NCBI GenBank assembly: GCA_946902985.2
Contig: OX336397.1
Coordinates: 188,484,813 to 188,548,812 of the forward strand
Source: Meconema thalassinum
Lineage: Eukaryota > Arthropoda > Insecta > Orthoptera > Tettigoniidae
Direction: 5' to 3'
Length of the DNA stretch: 64,000 nucleotides
The first letter of the stretch is position 1. The number at the start of each line of letters is the position of its first letter. The translations under genes and the position numbers were made by a program. Below, piece after piece: positions 1 to 11,529 of this stretch. The notes beneath the pieces were generated by a model. That model worked only from the letters and a program-made list of their open reading frames with translations, ran no database searches and was not told the DNA's origin.

Positions 1-135
1 TCCCTTCACATGGAGCATACATTGAAACAATCCTGACATTTCCAAATCTATCCACATTAATCGTTCATGTACATACCAGACGCTCCAAGGTTTTCTTGAC
101 ATACAGCCCTACTCAATACTTTACCCTGCCTCGTT

Positions 136-504
136 TCACACCTGACAGTACACCTTGTAATCTCCTACTTCCTGCTCACTAGCTCCCCTTATCTGAACTT
201 CACTAAACCCTAGAATATAAAATCTCATTCTATTTGCCGACTCAGCTATTTTACTTTCTTCCATAACCACCCTCAATATGAATTGTACCTCATCGAATAC
301 CAGTTCGATTGCCTGTTCGTTTCCAAGGAGTCCCTGATCTGTCAGATGGCAGTGGGACTCCATCACTCCCATAGGTCCGAGGATAGCACATGACATTTTC
401 AGCAGGTTTAGGAAGTCCAAGTGAAGCAGGTTGCTAGGCTTACTTACACATGGCCCAACGAGTGGAAGGCCACGAATCAGAATATGTCCAAGATGCCCAC
501 TCAT
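136..504 (-). other. Unassigned 122-codon open frame
   Basis: An ATG-started frame on the minus strand, 122 codons. I do not recognise the protein. It has no clear domain, signal peptide or membrane segment; the middle is leucine-rich and the C-terminal half is acidic. There is no visible splice site or polyadenylation signal that would make it a gene. In this repeat-dense setting it is most likely a fragment of a dispersed element that stays open by chance or by recent descent. It lies downstream of the THAP exon on the same strand, but shows none of the later THAP residues (C-x2-H, AVPTIF), so I do not join it to that gene. Confidence 0.2.
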
Positions 505-580
505 ATTCCATAGTAACTGGTACGGTATCTTGACTGTCAGGACCGCTTACTAGGCCACAACACAGAATATATAGGCTAAT

Positions 581-700
581 TGTGGACTATTGAAGACGTC
601 TTCAATGTGATTAAGATTTATATAATTATGGACTACAGTATTGAAGAAGTCTTCAATGTGATTAAGATTTATATACTAGTGGACTATTGAAGAAGTCTTA
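581..700. repeat. Short tandem repeat, about 50-bp unit
   Basis: Two and a half copies of a unit that begins TGGACTA and contains GAAGACGTCTTC or GAAGAAGTCTTC, then ATGTGATTAAGATTTATATA. The core GAAGACGTCTTC is itself a perfect 12-bp palindrome in the first copy. No gene is associated. Confidence 0.75.
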
Positions 701-832
701 CTTTATGACAACAATTATTACAAGTTACCCGGAGAGAATATTTTTAAGTTGGTACGGGTAAATACATCTTCCAATCCCTACCATTTACTGTTGGTTCTGA
801 GGGAGATACGGCGTGTTTGGTTTGAAGTGGGT

Positions 833-1446
833 TTATTGTAACACGAGTCGGAGGTATTGGCAACTCAAACTAACACTTGGGGCGCTGCGGTCGTCTGGAT
901 AAGTAGGGTAAAAATACTCAATAACACGCGTTTGATATGGAACACTTTTTATTTTTCGGTTATAATCAGTAAATGTGGTCTCCACAATATTGACAGTGTT
1001 ATTTTCAATTGTATATATGTATAACTGTGCGATACACGTCATCTAATTTGTGTGTTCCACTGTATTTTATGTGTCAATTGCATATTATCAAGCATTGGTT
1101 GTCTGCTGGTATTTGTTTTTGTGCAGTTCCAGTCATGGCGCTGTTACGTTTAAAAGCTATATTTGAGTTTGCTCACTGCACCGTAGACTCTAGAAATTAT
1201 TTGCTGCTTGGTAGGGCAAAGGGATGAGTTTAACATGTATTAAAACTCTGGGGAGACAGGAATTGCTTGATTTGCATGGTACGTTTTTACCCTGCGAAGT
1301 CAAATTAGGCCTATATGACTCGTAGTGGAATGGCTCTAATATCGCAGAGCGAGGTGATGACGGTTGATGGGGTTATTGGAAATGAACTACGGAGCGGGGA
1401 AGGATACCTGACTGATGAAGCTTGGCTGTCCTTGGCTGGTGTAGGC
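833..1446. other. No gene recognised
   Basis: Short frames of 69 and 72 codons occur on opposite strands here. Neither shows a domain, and they overlap each other. I see no repeat structure or RNA gene. It is the presumed first intron, or downstream flank, of the minus-strand THAP gene. Confidence 0.4.
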
Positions 1447-1638
1447 CTAGGCAAGGATCATGTAAGTATAAGGGCCTAGGCTCGGCTGTCTTGGTACGGC
1501 TTGGCTCGGCGAGACTGTGCTTGGCTGTCTAGGTGCGGCTTGGCACAGGGTTAGTGAACAACCCGTCCTGTCGTCAGTGAGTGTAGTGGTGAGTGGTCCA
1601 ACCTGCTCTTGTTGCCCGTATTTATTTGGTATCGTCAC

Positions 1639-1752
1639 CTTTCGGCTATTGCTATTTGTATCTTCTGGAAAGTGATGAAAACGTATATCCGTAGCCCTCT
1701 TATTCATCGACTTACAGCCGTAAACTGAGCAATATACTTTGCTTTTACTCAT
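1639..1752 (-). CDS. First coding exon of a THAP-domain protein
   Basis: The exon encodes 38 residues from ATG at 1752. It carries the N-terminal half of the THAP zinc-binding fold: Cys8 and Cys13 spaced as in C-x4-C, a basic stretch, then FHHFP at residues 25-29, the usual position of the F-x-F-P element. After codon 38 the sequence reads AAAG then GTGACG, a good splice donor in phase 0; reading through it gives 63 low-complexity residues that do not look like THAP. The second zinc-binding pair (C-x2-H) and the AVPTIF motif must lie on further exons, which I could not find between 1 and 1638, so the gene presumably leaves the window on the left. THAP proteins are sequence-specific DNA-binding factors; the family also includes P-element-type transposases, so a transposon origin is possible. 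Confidence 0.72.
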
Positions 1753-1900
1753 TTTGCACTCTTATCAACGAGTAAAACTTATTACTTATGTATAAACACG
1801 AAGAATTTACCACGATCTGCTTACCAATACAAGAAACCATATACAAACAGTCACCACGTGACAAATGTACCCTACTTGGTAAGTTTCTCATTTTTACCGC
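1753..1900. promoter_or_regulatory. Candidate bidirectional promoter
   Basis: This segment lies between the minus-strand THAP start and the plus-strand zinc-finger gene. It holds a palindromic E-box CACGTG at 1855-1860, in the context CCACGTGAC, and a strong plus-strand splice donor CTTG/GTAAGT at 1878/1879. The donor would end a noncoding first exon of the zinc-finger gene. No TATA box is obvious. The assignment is inferred from geometry and motifs only. Confidence 0.35.
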
Positions 1901-2367
1901 TAGATGTCATATCGGATAGCTGGAGTTGCCAATTGTCTTGCTGAAACTCATTTTATCCAGTCACTGACAATTCTTAGTTCGCCTACTTGTGGTGTGACTT
2001 GACTTGACTCTAACGTTCATAGGTTTGTAGTGTAATCCTCTGCCCCGTCATATTTGTGTAAAGACAATTTATAGGACGCTTCATTTGTGGCTGGCACCAG
2101 TAAATCCTCATTCTATCGCAATGATAGATCTTAATATTTTACTCGATATTATACCCTAACTACGTATGTTAATATCATATACAGTCAAGGGCTAACCTCT
2201 TCTTCTCACTGTGCTCCCGGAGGGTTATATTCTCATTACTGTAGTCTTATTTGAATTCTGAGTTCTGAAATTACCTCATTTGATAATGATAATGATTAGG
2301 CGTAGGCCTACTGGTATTCTGTAAGTATGGCTTCTTATAATCCTTAAGCGCACTTTCTGTCTTTTAG

Positions 2368-2449
2368 TTTGCTGGACATCATGGAGCAACAACCACTCAT
2401 TAAGAGTGAGCCAGAATGGCTGCCTCAAACTGATAAATTCTCTAATATT
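2368..2449 (+). CDS. Zinc-finger gene, first coding exon
   Basis: A pyrimidine-rich acceptor ends TTTTAG at 2367, and the exon ends before GTAAGT at 2450. The ATG at 2381 opens 23 codons in phase 0, starting MEQQPLIKSEPEW. This acidic, lysine-glutamate-rich opening, with the sumoylation-type core IKSE, is typical of the N-termini of insect C2H2 zinc-finger genes whose fingers sit on a distant last exon. I chose this ATG because it is the first in the exon and follows 13 bases of untranslated sequence. The downstream exons at 2660, 20083, 25258 and 28144 continue the same gene. Confidence 0.7.
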
Positions 2450-2659
2450 GTAAGTTGTATTTATTATGTATATCATGTATCATAGCAATCTTAGTGATGT
2501 GCATGACGATCATGTTTTAGTGACTTAATAGGCCTAATTGCTACCAGATAGTAGGCTAACTAGGATATTTAATATTCTATTGTTACAAGTAACATAGTAG
2601 GCTACAGCTATTCTGTCTGCATGTTTTATGTTGGCTCATACTTGTATAATACTTTCTAG

Positions 2660-2734
2660 GAATCAATTGACCTGTTACCCTCTCATAATCTGCTGGATGA
2701 GTCTGGCGATAAATACGAAGATGAAAGCCGGGCA
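2660..2734 (+). CDS. Zinc-finger gene, second coding exon (3' end uncertain)
   Basis: The acceptor ACTTTCTAG ends at 2659 and the reading frame enters in phase 0, matching the previous donor. The exon encodes an acidic linker beginning ESIDLLPSHNLLDESGD. The 3' boundary is not clear. GTGAAA at 2735 would close a 75-base, phase-0 exon that joins correctly to the exon at 20083. However, the following residues (VKSELE) still look like the same acidic, sumoylation-type sequence, and a weaker GTTCTA at 2758 is another option. The frame meets a stop at 2821-2823. If the true donor has mutated, that would fit the decay seen in the finger exon. Confidence 0.55.
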
Positions 2735-2829
2735 GTGAAATCGGAACTTGAAATACAGTTCTATATTTCCTCTCATTTAAATATTTCTTATTTTAGCAGT
2801 GAGCAGTTGCTGATGTTATTGTAATAATA

Positions 2830-3089
2830 ATGCGAGTTCCTGGGATATATTGTACGTGAAGTCTACACCACACGCTGTGCTATCAGAAGCTAATATATTT
2901 GTAATGCAGGTTCACTCTTGCATATTTGTCGGATTATGAAACACAGCTTTAGTGATAATCTTTCACATCAAAACACATTGTGTATGTCTGGAAAGCCTTA
3001 TTAACAAAATGGCTGCAGTGATGAAGTATGACAACATCATGAAGGACACTGAATGTTTACCTGGAAAACTTATGAGAAAATGTCTGGGA
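2830..3089. other. Intron sequence, nothing recognised
   Basis: AT-rich sequence between the second coding exon and the first intronic repeat. No coding frame, repeat or RNA gene is apparent. Confidence 0.4.
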
Positions 3090-3425
3090 ATAAAGGGTTT
3101 TGGTTTGGTGATTGGCATTTAGAATAACATTTGGAAATGAGATGTGTATCGTTTTCCAAATTTTTGTATTGTCGTATTTATTTATAAGACATGTATCCCC
3201 ATCTTTACTTGACCTATATAGGTCTGTCAAGATCCCAATACACATCCAAATTTTGGCATTCTAGCTGATATTTGTAAAGTATGTATCCCCATCTCTACTA
3301 TACATATATACAATGTGTGGTTAAAATGGCGATACACATCGGAATTTTGGCATTTTAGCTGATGTTTATAACATACTAGCTATTGTACCCGGCGTTACCC
3401 GGGAGGTGTCTTTGTATGTTATAGA
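3090..3425. repeat. Dispersed repeat related to the foldback at 12.4 kb
   Basis: About 100-bp modules recur here: GATACACATC, AATTTTGGCATT, TAGCTGATATTT, ATGTATCCCCATCT, CTTGACCTATATAGG. Copies start near 3130, 3235 and 3335, and the first is partly inverted. The same modules occur at 12360-12740. The right edge carries GTACCCGGCGTTACCCGGG (3386-3404), an imperfect CCCGG direct/inverted motif. It is noncoding. Confidence 0.6.
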
Positions 3426-3429
3426 AAGG

Positions 3430-5475
3430 TACATGCTAATATATTTCTTAGAACATATAAATTTTGCCCTTAGATGTGAGTTAAGAGCATTGTTCTCCAC
3501 AACTCGGAAGTTACTCAAATGCAATATTAACTCACAGCAAACCTAGTCGGAAAGTACTGTGGAGTACAATAATGTAGCAGAGCATGCAACAATAGTAAAA
3601 AGGGATGTATATACACAATTCCTCGAGATATCGGTCTCACAATTACTTTTCTGAAAGTGTTTATTTTTAATTTAATGGGGTAAATAAGACGTCTTATAGC
3701 AGGGTTAACATAGTTAACACTATTATTTTTTAAATGTAGCAACTACCTTCTTGATAGGAATTAATATTTAAATTATTCAATGATTGGAAGATTAAGTCCT
3801 CATTGTGGAATCGAATATACGTGTGATTTTCAATCCCGTACAAATTACGTGAATAATGTGAAATTACTTATTCCTGTACATAGCTCAGTGTTTACTATAA
3901 CAGCACATTAAGGAACAATCTTGCTGTAAAAATCATTTACACGCATATTATCTCGTCCACATCAAGTTAAAGTAAATTAAGCGGCGAATAATCCCCGTAT
4001 AATGTCAAATATGATGCTTAGATTCTGAACACATTAGACTTCCTTATCTAAAGTATTTCGTAAGATAAAACATTAATTCTCTTACTAATTACTATTCTCT
4101 AAGGTGCTATACCGGAATCCAGAGTGATTGGAACCCATGACAATATAACATTAGGCTATTAAACAAGTTCCAGATTCCACCAATCAAGCGCCCTAATACC
4201 ACAATCAAAGAGCACTGAACAATCCATAGATATACAATCATAGAAACTTTCACAAAGTTGCCTCTCAACTACAAGTTCCGGATTCCAATAAATATTACAT
4301 CGCCTCCAGAAATACTGATAATAGTATCACATTGGAGGTATTTCTGAAACACATTCAACATAATCTATATAGAAAATCTTGACACATTGGGACCTGGACT
4401 ATCCATCCAAGCTTTCCCTACGTATTCACATCCACCATAGGTATCATAAATTTGCAGCTTTTTCCGAAGTCATCAAGTCCGCATACACCATGGCCACCTC
4501 ATCTTCAAGTTTCTCCGTGTTACTCTTTGTTTTGAAGAATACTCAAAGAATAAATTTACCCTCTGGATTTAGGTTGAATGTTGAAGCCACATACAGCATG
4601 TTCCAAGGAATCATAGAGATCGACGACGCAATTTCTGCTCTACATCACTTTGTCTGTTAAGCTCGATCAGGCTGATGCAATACTGCAACTTGCACCCATG
4701 TACACAAATATTTCCTACAACCATCTGCTGACGATGGTCTCTTCATCAAACAATTTCTTTTCCTACTGACTTACTATATCTCCTTCCATCATATCCGGAC
4801 AAGTGCATATTTCATGATATCGTACAAAATAAAGTCACATAAGGAACCTATGTCCTGAGGATCAAACAATCTGAATACTTTCCTCCACTATCTAATGACT
4901 TCCTATAGATCCAAGATCTCTTCTTTTCCAAGCCTTCACATTTTACTAGCAAATCCTCGGATATCACACCTCAACTTCCCTATGACTATCAACTGAATGT
5001 AAATCTTGCTCATCAATCATAAACTTGTCAAAGGTCTCCACATTTGATTGCAATTATTGGGTCTCCTTCAAATATACTAAACGATGTACCAATTTCAAAT
5101 TGCTAACTATGAAATCTTGGGATTATTTCTCAATTGTATGGAATTACTGCCTAAAACCAAGTTCAAAAGAAAATGCAAAAGCTGCAATAATATGAATGAA
5201 CAATAGGTACCATAAAAGACAACGAAGAATATCCACAGAATAACTCAAAATAAGAAAAAATATTAAGTATTGCCCACAATGAAAAATATACATAATACAG
5301 CATATCAACGAATATATATACACTGTGCAAATGTATCATAAAGTAAGAAAATAGACATCAATATGCCTCCAACACCTAATTCATATCTATGACAACAAAT
5401 AGCGGCACGCGCCCCCAACACATTAAATTTTTCGTCCAGATAAAAAATGATCTTGACCAATTCTAATGTACAAAT
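3430..5475. other. AT-rich intron sequence without a clear gene
   Basis: The longest frame is 93 codons at 4379-4660 on the plus strand, serine-rich near its middle, with no domain I can name and no start context or splice sites. The rest is AT-rich with scattered stops in all frames. This may be old transposon sequence beyond recognition. Confidence 0.4.
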
Positions 5476-6480
5476 CTAAGTTATATTCTTCATTTTCTTC
5501 TCGTTCTCGTAATTCAGTATCTGTATGGACCTTCTTCTCAGATTAAGCTTCCAACTTGACTCTTTTCTTGACATCAACTTTATCCGAAATGTCAATACTT
5601 TTAGGCTCATTGTCATCTTCGTCAACATCTGTATCATTAGATTCATTATAGCAATGGGCTGTATCTCTTCTCCGTGCTCTAACATGACCAGCTCCTACTG
5701 CTCTTCTAGACCTAGTTCTAACATTTCTCCTTAAACGAGAAGTATCCCCAGTGCCATTTTCAGTATTATCTCGCCTAATATATCCATCCCCTCCATTTCC
5801 ATTAAAGCGTCCTCCTCTAATATGTCGGCGGGGACCTCTACGTTTACCTCCACAACATTTCTTTCTTCTTCGCCATTTACTGTATATCCCTCGATTTCCT
5901 CTATGACTTAGGCGATTTCGACCTCTACAACCGCGACGTCTACCTCCGCATCTGATTCCTCTTCGTCGCCCACTATGCCCTTTCAAATATATGTCTTTAC
6001 TACATCGCCATATCTTATATGATAATCTTATTTCAAGCTCAGCTATCTTCCTCTCTCTACTCTCCACTCTTTCTTTAGTATTTCCTTCTCTCTTCTCTAA
6101 TCTATCTCTCAACACTCCATGCTTCTCCTGAATCTCCTGAATACTTTCTAAATTCTTCTTGCTAAAATCTTCTACCATTTCCCTCAAACCATTCTTAACA
6201 AAATCACATTCACCTAACGTCTCCTCTCACAGATACTTCCTCTCATCTACTGTATTCTCACCTACAATTTCTTCTAACGTTATGCTACATTTATCTACCT
6301 TCTTTTTTAATCTCTAATTAACTTCCATCCGCTCTTCTTCAATTATAAATGCCTTAGCATTTTCTTCCAACATACTCCTATTCTCATCTCTAATCTCTTG
6401 TTTCACTCCTGAATACTCTCCTGCAGCGTCCCATACTTTCTATTTAATTCCTCATTTATATAGATGTCTCTAAGAAGATA
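5476..6480 (-). pseudogene. Gag-like remnant: coiled coil plus arginine/glycine-rich tail
   Basis: The minus strand holds a 214-codon frame (6187 to 5543). Its first 60 residues are a charged coiled coil rich in E, K and R, followed by 90 residues dense in R and G with CGG and RRR clusters, then an acidic tail (TDVDEDDNEPKSIDISDKVD). Similar coiled-coil text, now frameshifted and with stops, continues upstream to about 6480. In the RG-rich part another frame is strongly acidic and glutamate/valine-rich, so a frameshift may separate two originally different segments. A coiled coil followed by a basic nucleic-acid-binding tail is the layout of LTR-retrotransposon Gag proteins, and the gypsy element at 42-45 kb has the same layout. 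No protease or reverse transcriptase follows, so the family is unproven. Confidence 0.35.
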
Positions 6481-6500
6481 AAATCCGGTATTGCGCCATT

Positions 6501-7510
6501 TCATATGTTATTTACTATGAAAAATATTTTATTGTGTTGCACGAGAATACTCTCATCCCCAGGCGTGGCTATGTTTACAGCTCTTTGTAAGAGTCCTGCT
6601 TGAAGTTGCTGCCAATTTTGAGGTTGTATTTCTTCAGTTCCTTTCATGAGGTTTTCATTACCTTTAATATTCTCTATATCATATTTACGTTGAGGAAATC
6701 CTTTTGTAAAGTTTCGTTTTTCAAGGATCACATCAAGGGAAAATTTTATAGGATAATGATTAGAATCTAAGTCCAGGCCTTTCAGTACTTTTAGTTTCAT
6801 GATTTCTGCAGTATACGATCGGGAAATTAGTACTTGATCCAGTTGATACTCACCCAATTAGGAATTAGATGAGACCCACGTCCTAGTTTTAGAAGGGAGT
6901 TTCTTAAAGAAGGTTGATTTAAAAAAAAACATGACTTCTGCATAACTCGATGAGCCTCATACCGTTCTTATTAGTTTGCATATGGCCAGACAATTTCCCA
7001 ACCCAATATCGATATTTCCTCTCTTTGCCAATTTGGGCATTGAAGTCACCCATAAGAATTATAACATGATGTTGTGGAATTCTTTGATTCCAAAATTGTT
7101 CCGCTTTCTCCAGTGCTTCCTTGTTAGTGATGTTAGTTGGTACATGACCACTAATTAGAGTATAGATTTTGTTCTCTGATTTTATCGTTGTGGTGGAAAG
7201 ACGTCCGGAGTAGGACTTGAATGTCAGAACTGATTCAAGTATTGATTTATCCACTATAAATCCGGTCCCAAATTGTGGACAGTGGGCCATGACTCGTTCT
7301 CCTGGCTTTCCTTTAAATATCCCGAAGTTTTCACAATCAAAAGGACATCATCTGTTTACCGTGATTCTTGGTATGCAATAATTTTTATATTACGTTCTCT
7401 AGCTTTAATTAAGATATTTTTTGATTTCCCAACTTTCAAAAGGGAATTGACATTAAATGTCATTAGACAAATCCGAGATCATGCTTTAAGAATGTTCCTA
7501 TGGGGATTTG
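6501..7510 (-). pseudogene. AP-type endonuclease remnant of an RTE-like retrotransposon
   Basis: Read on the minus strand from about 7510 downward, the fragments follow the order of an APE/EEP endonuclease: the N-terminal strand TFNVNSLLKVGKSKNILI (near 7460), then a decayed QE motif (YQES, followed by a stop near 7350), the central ILMGDFNAQIG (7026-7057), and the C-terminal LDQVLISR and DSNHYPIKF blocks (around 6720-6840). The usual catalytic SDH triplet reads SNH, so a key aspartate is lost. A frameshift near 6860-6920 and several stops break it. No reverse transcriptase follows on this strand, so only the 5' half of the element survives. It closely resembles the region expected upstream of the RTE copies at 17.3 kb and 29.5 kb, which lack this domain. 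Confidence 0.75.
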
Positions 7511-7689
7511 AGGTACTCCGACTTACCTTCTTGCACACATCTGTGGTCTCCCCAGAATCCGAATAGACCACTCTGGGACTGAAACCCCTGCGGTAATTTA
7601 TTGCTCTAAAAGGCGAACTATTTATGTTGATTTAATTGATCTTCTCACTGACATGTCAGTCGGTTAAATTCAAGAGTTCCACTTCTGAG

Positions 7690-7870
7690 TATTACAGTAT
7701 CAGCCGCCACTAACATGTGAAACAAACGATGTCGGGGTACCGCCACTAACATGTGAGACCGTCGTCCTCTTAAAATGATATGTGGTACTAAGCCCGAATT
7801 TAATGATCCCCAGGAAATGCTGCAGTCGAGAATCGAACCTGTGTTACGAGACAGTTATACATTTATTAAA
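7690..7870 (-). repeat. SINE-like fragment and short duplication
   Basis: CCGCCACTAACATGTGA occurs twice, at 7704-7720 and 7740-7756. Further right, GAATCGAACCTGTG (7831-7844) is the reverse complement of a pol III B-box (GGTTCGATTC), suggesting a tRNA-derived SINE fragment on the minus strand. No convincing A-box was found. Confidence 0.35.
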
Positions 7871-7879
7871 ATGAGTTTG

Positions 7880-9400
7880 GACATATTATGTGCCGTACAT
7901 GCATGTATTAACGCAGGCAAGAAGATGTGGTCTTGCTATAAGCCTTCATAAAAGCAAGAAAAGGAGAGAAATGCTTAAATTTATGATCAGTATATTTTTA
8001 ACATGGAATTAATGATGCTTAGTTGGTGCTGGAAGTCGACATTTCGTTGAGTTCTTGACAAGTTACGCTGGCTCAGAATCAGTTTTTGACGTGTGTGTGA
8101 GAGAGACAGACAGAGTCTTCCGAGAGTAGAGGATTTTGTGCACGACACCTCAAGCCGAACGAATGACGAGCCACGCGCCAAGAATACACAAATGAGTCAC
8201 GTGATCGCAGCTAAGCCAATCAAATAATTTACAGATATTAGCGCGGATACACTTAAGATTATTTATTGAAATAATTATAAACAATTCGAGTATGGAAATA
8301 CGACGCTGTTTGAAAATAAATAATTATGGCCTGAATGTTTGTTTGAGATTAAGCATTGTTGGAGAGATATTCTGATAGGAAGTGGACAGACGCTGTTTTT
8401 TCGCGCTTAGACGCCATTTTAATGGACAGGAGGAAAGTCTTGCTTCGATACCAGATTCATTACACTCCGAGTGATTGAAATGTCATGTCGTGCTAATTAA
8501 GGCTCCAGCAAATATTACAGAATTCGAGTCAGCGAGGAAGGAAGAGATACCGGGAGGCGAGCGCCTTCGTCCGGTCAAGAAATAGACGGAAGCCCCGTTG
8601 AGAACTTGCAGTGCAAATGAACGCTATAATTTGAGGCAGAGAAAAATTACTGCATTATACGAATTTTACATAGCATAAGAAGACTGTCTACGATTATAAC
8701 TCAACGATTTCTCGAGATATACACTAAATCTCAGGAGAAATATATTAATGAACGATACTTCAGAAATATTAAACAGCTATTTACTATGTCGAACCAATCA
8801 ATCCAGAAAGCATATTATAATCTGGACTATACAGAGGGAGTTATGCCATGTAAAGCCCTATGATGGGGAAATAATCTACAATCAGTGATGTGGAATTATG
8901 AAGACTGACTACCACATTTCCAACTGTAGTTCAAATATGTCACAAAATGCAACTCTACTAGTGGAGGTTCCAATAACACCATGGAATTCTCGCAATATTA
9001 TCGTCATACCATATGCATTCACCGTAGAACATCGAGAGAGCTGCCGTACGATGAGAATTACGACATAATCATCTGATTCAGAAACGTACGCGAGATGCCA
9101 GAACGAGTTCGATGTACGAGGCTGGGGGAGCAGCGCTGGTTCAACTCAGGTCATTCGAGGCGACGTGCTGTTGTGGACCGCCACAGCTGGACCACGTGGT
9201 GGCCAGACAAGCAGCCGAGCTCCACAAGCAGGCATTTGGGGAACGCAGCGAAAGGAATCTCGTTCTCAGCTGTTCACTGCTACCGCAGATTGTCAAAAGA
9301 CGTACGGGCAGTAAGGTATTTGAGGGTTACGATGCATTTAGTAGTTGTTGCCATGTTGTGTATATCTTGCGTTGACCAACATTTATGACTTGTAATTACT
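7880..9400. other. No gene recognised
   Basis: Two overlapping plus-strand frames of 97 and 87 codons (9095-9388) lie in a GC-richer patch between AT-rich sequence. Neither shows a known domain. The 8.5-9.4 kb stretch could be part of the possible LTR element that follows, but nothing proves it. Confidence 0.35.
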
Positions 9401-11370
9401 TGTAATTGTTTGTTTAGTCATGTTAGGTGACATTTCAGTCATATTAGTGTTCGTAATAAATTTACACGTCACCGTGTGTCGTTGGACGTATTGTAAAATT
9501 CTTTTATTAATTCCTCGTCTGCTTTATTGATAGTAATTGAATTCCGATATGTGTAAATGCGTTTTATAGATCGTGGAATGCAACAAGAAGGTTTATGTTG
9601 TGTAGAACGCAATACAAAGGATCATATTAAGTATAACGCTAAGTAAGACTGTATACTTGGTTTAAAATCTGTAAAATGATGTAAGACGTCATAGAACGCT
9701 ATATATTGTCACAGAAAGCTTTCGATAGATATTAAGCAATGTAATATGCTTTACTAAGTATTACCAGCACGCTATTCGTTGCTGCGGTAAAATGTAATAG
9801 ACATGATTGTTATAAAAGGCTTTGAAAGCACGTAAATAGTTTAATATACATGAATGTATTTTCTAAGCAATCAGCTGTTTTTAAAGAAAGAGCAATTCTA
9901 GCTCACTATCGAACGAAAGACTTAATAATGCTAATGTAAGCATGAAATATAATTGAGATACGAGTTGTAGTTGATACACTCAGTTATTATGCAACGTAAG
10001 TTTCAAGGAATGTTGTTAAGCATTTATTTGCAGATGTGAACACAGAATGAGAGGATATGTAGTATTTTTATTAATTCGATGGCATATACAGATGCAGATC
10101 TTCTAAGTATTTGGTTAAAATGGTAACGTGGTTAATTTATGGAATGTATACGACAAGTAAGTAAAGATATCGCAACTGAATTGCTATAGCAAGATATTTA
10201 ATGGAAGATAGCATAAATAAATAATGCGTTGCAAAGTAATGGAACAAGAATTGGTAATATAATGGCACGAGGACGATATATAAACGCTAGTGGTATATTT
10301 GTAAACTGCAAGTTATTTCATAGTATTTGAATAACTAGTAGGCTTACTGATTTTCTCGCATCCCAGGCGGTGTGTTGAAATGGAATATTATATTTATTAA
10401 TGTTGAATTCCGTGCATAGTAATGGTTATATGAACGTCGTTATTGAAGACGTATGCGCAAGTGATAAGACGCACATTTTAAGGGACTTGTTCAATGCAAC
10501 GATAAGAGTATTATGTCTACGAGTATAAGCGATATGTAAGGACTAATGATTGTAATGTTAATGCTATTGTTGGAACATCGAAGTTATTGCGATGTGTGCA
10601 ATGTTGTTTAAGCACCACAAACCACGATAGTAAAAGGTAAAGTTAACCACGAAGATAATCTGGTATATTGCTCATCATGTATCGGTTTATTAATGATTAT
10701 GGCATATAGAACAGCAATTACCTTAGATGGTTGTTACTTATGTTCAATTGGATTGAGATACCTACCGGAAGATACGAAATAGATGCGATTCTGTATTAAT
10801 GAAAAATTTAAATGAAGAAAGGATTTAGAAAAGAACCAGAGAGATCTATGGAGATCTGTAAAGATCTAGAAAGTGATATCATGTAGGTCGTGATAATTAT
10901 AAATATTGTAAATAAATTAAATAATGGTAACGATAATAAGACAATTTATATGTTTATAGAATTGTGGAACCTTAGGGTGCGATGTAACGAAATAGTATTT
11001 TGTAGGGTTATTTGAATGTAAACAATAGTAGTATCCTGAGGAGAAGCGAATCTCATATATACAGTAGGATTAATAAATTGATCTACGTTTAAATGCTTTA
11101 GACCTGATATCTATTTTAGAAGGCATTTATTGTAATTGTCCTAGATTGTACTAAAATTCACAAATATTTCAGTTGTCAACAGGTGGAGGTTTGATTTAAT
11201 TATGTTGAGAATGCTTTGACCATATGTTTTGTAATTGTTTGAGTGACAACCTTTTGAATAAACATTGGCAGGCACTATTTAGTCTGCCCCTTCCTTTTAT
11301 AGAATTTCACGATTTCTTCATTTAACAAGTAAAGGCTATTACTGGTTAGATACAGGCGCCCACTTAATAT
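9400..11370 (+). repeat. Possible long terminal repeat with primer-site-like end
   Basis: About 1.9 kb of AT-rich sequence without frames ends in features typical of an LTR 3' half. AATAAA at 11258 is followed by a GT/T-rich stretch, and near 11352 comes CAGGCGCCCACTT, which resembles the GGCGCCC core of gypsy primer-binding sites. No second copy exists in the window and no gag/pol follows, so if real it is a truncated element. The left boundary is a guess. Confidence 0.25.
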
Positions 11371-11529
11371 TAACCGTTCCCCCTCGAGAATCCGAGAGTC
11401 TTGTCCTACCATACTTTGTAATAGGAGTTTTAATTGTAGCTAGTTAGTAGTACGACCATGTTTTAAACATAATGCACCGTATTCAGATTTTGATGGCGTT
11501 CAGATTTATAATTTTCTTATCGTGGTTTG

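Noticed and set aside
4379..4660. 93-codon plus-strand frame, faintly like BEL/Pao RNase H text
   Set aside because: The resemblance is a few scattered residues; there is no catalytic pattern and no neighbouring pol.
7273..7566. 97-codon plus-strand frame
   Set aside because: It is the opposite strand of the RTE endonuclease N-terminus, which has recognisable motifs on the minus strand.
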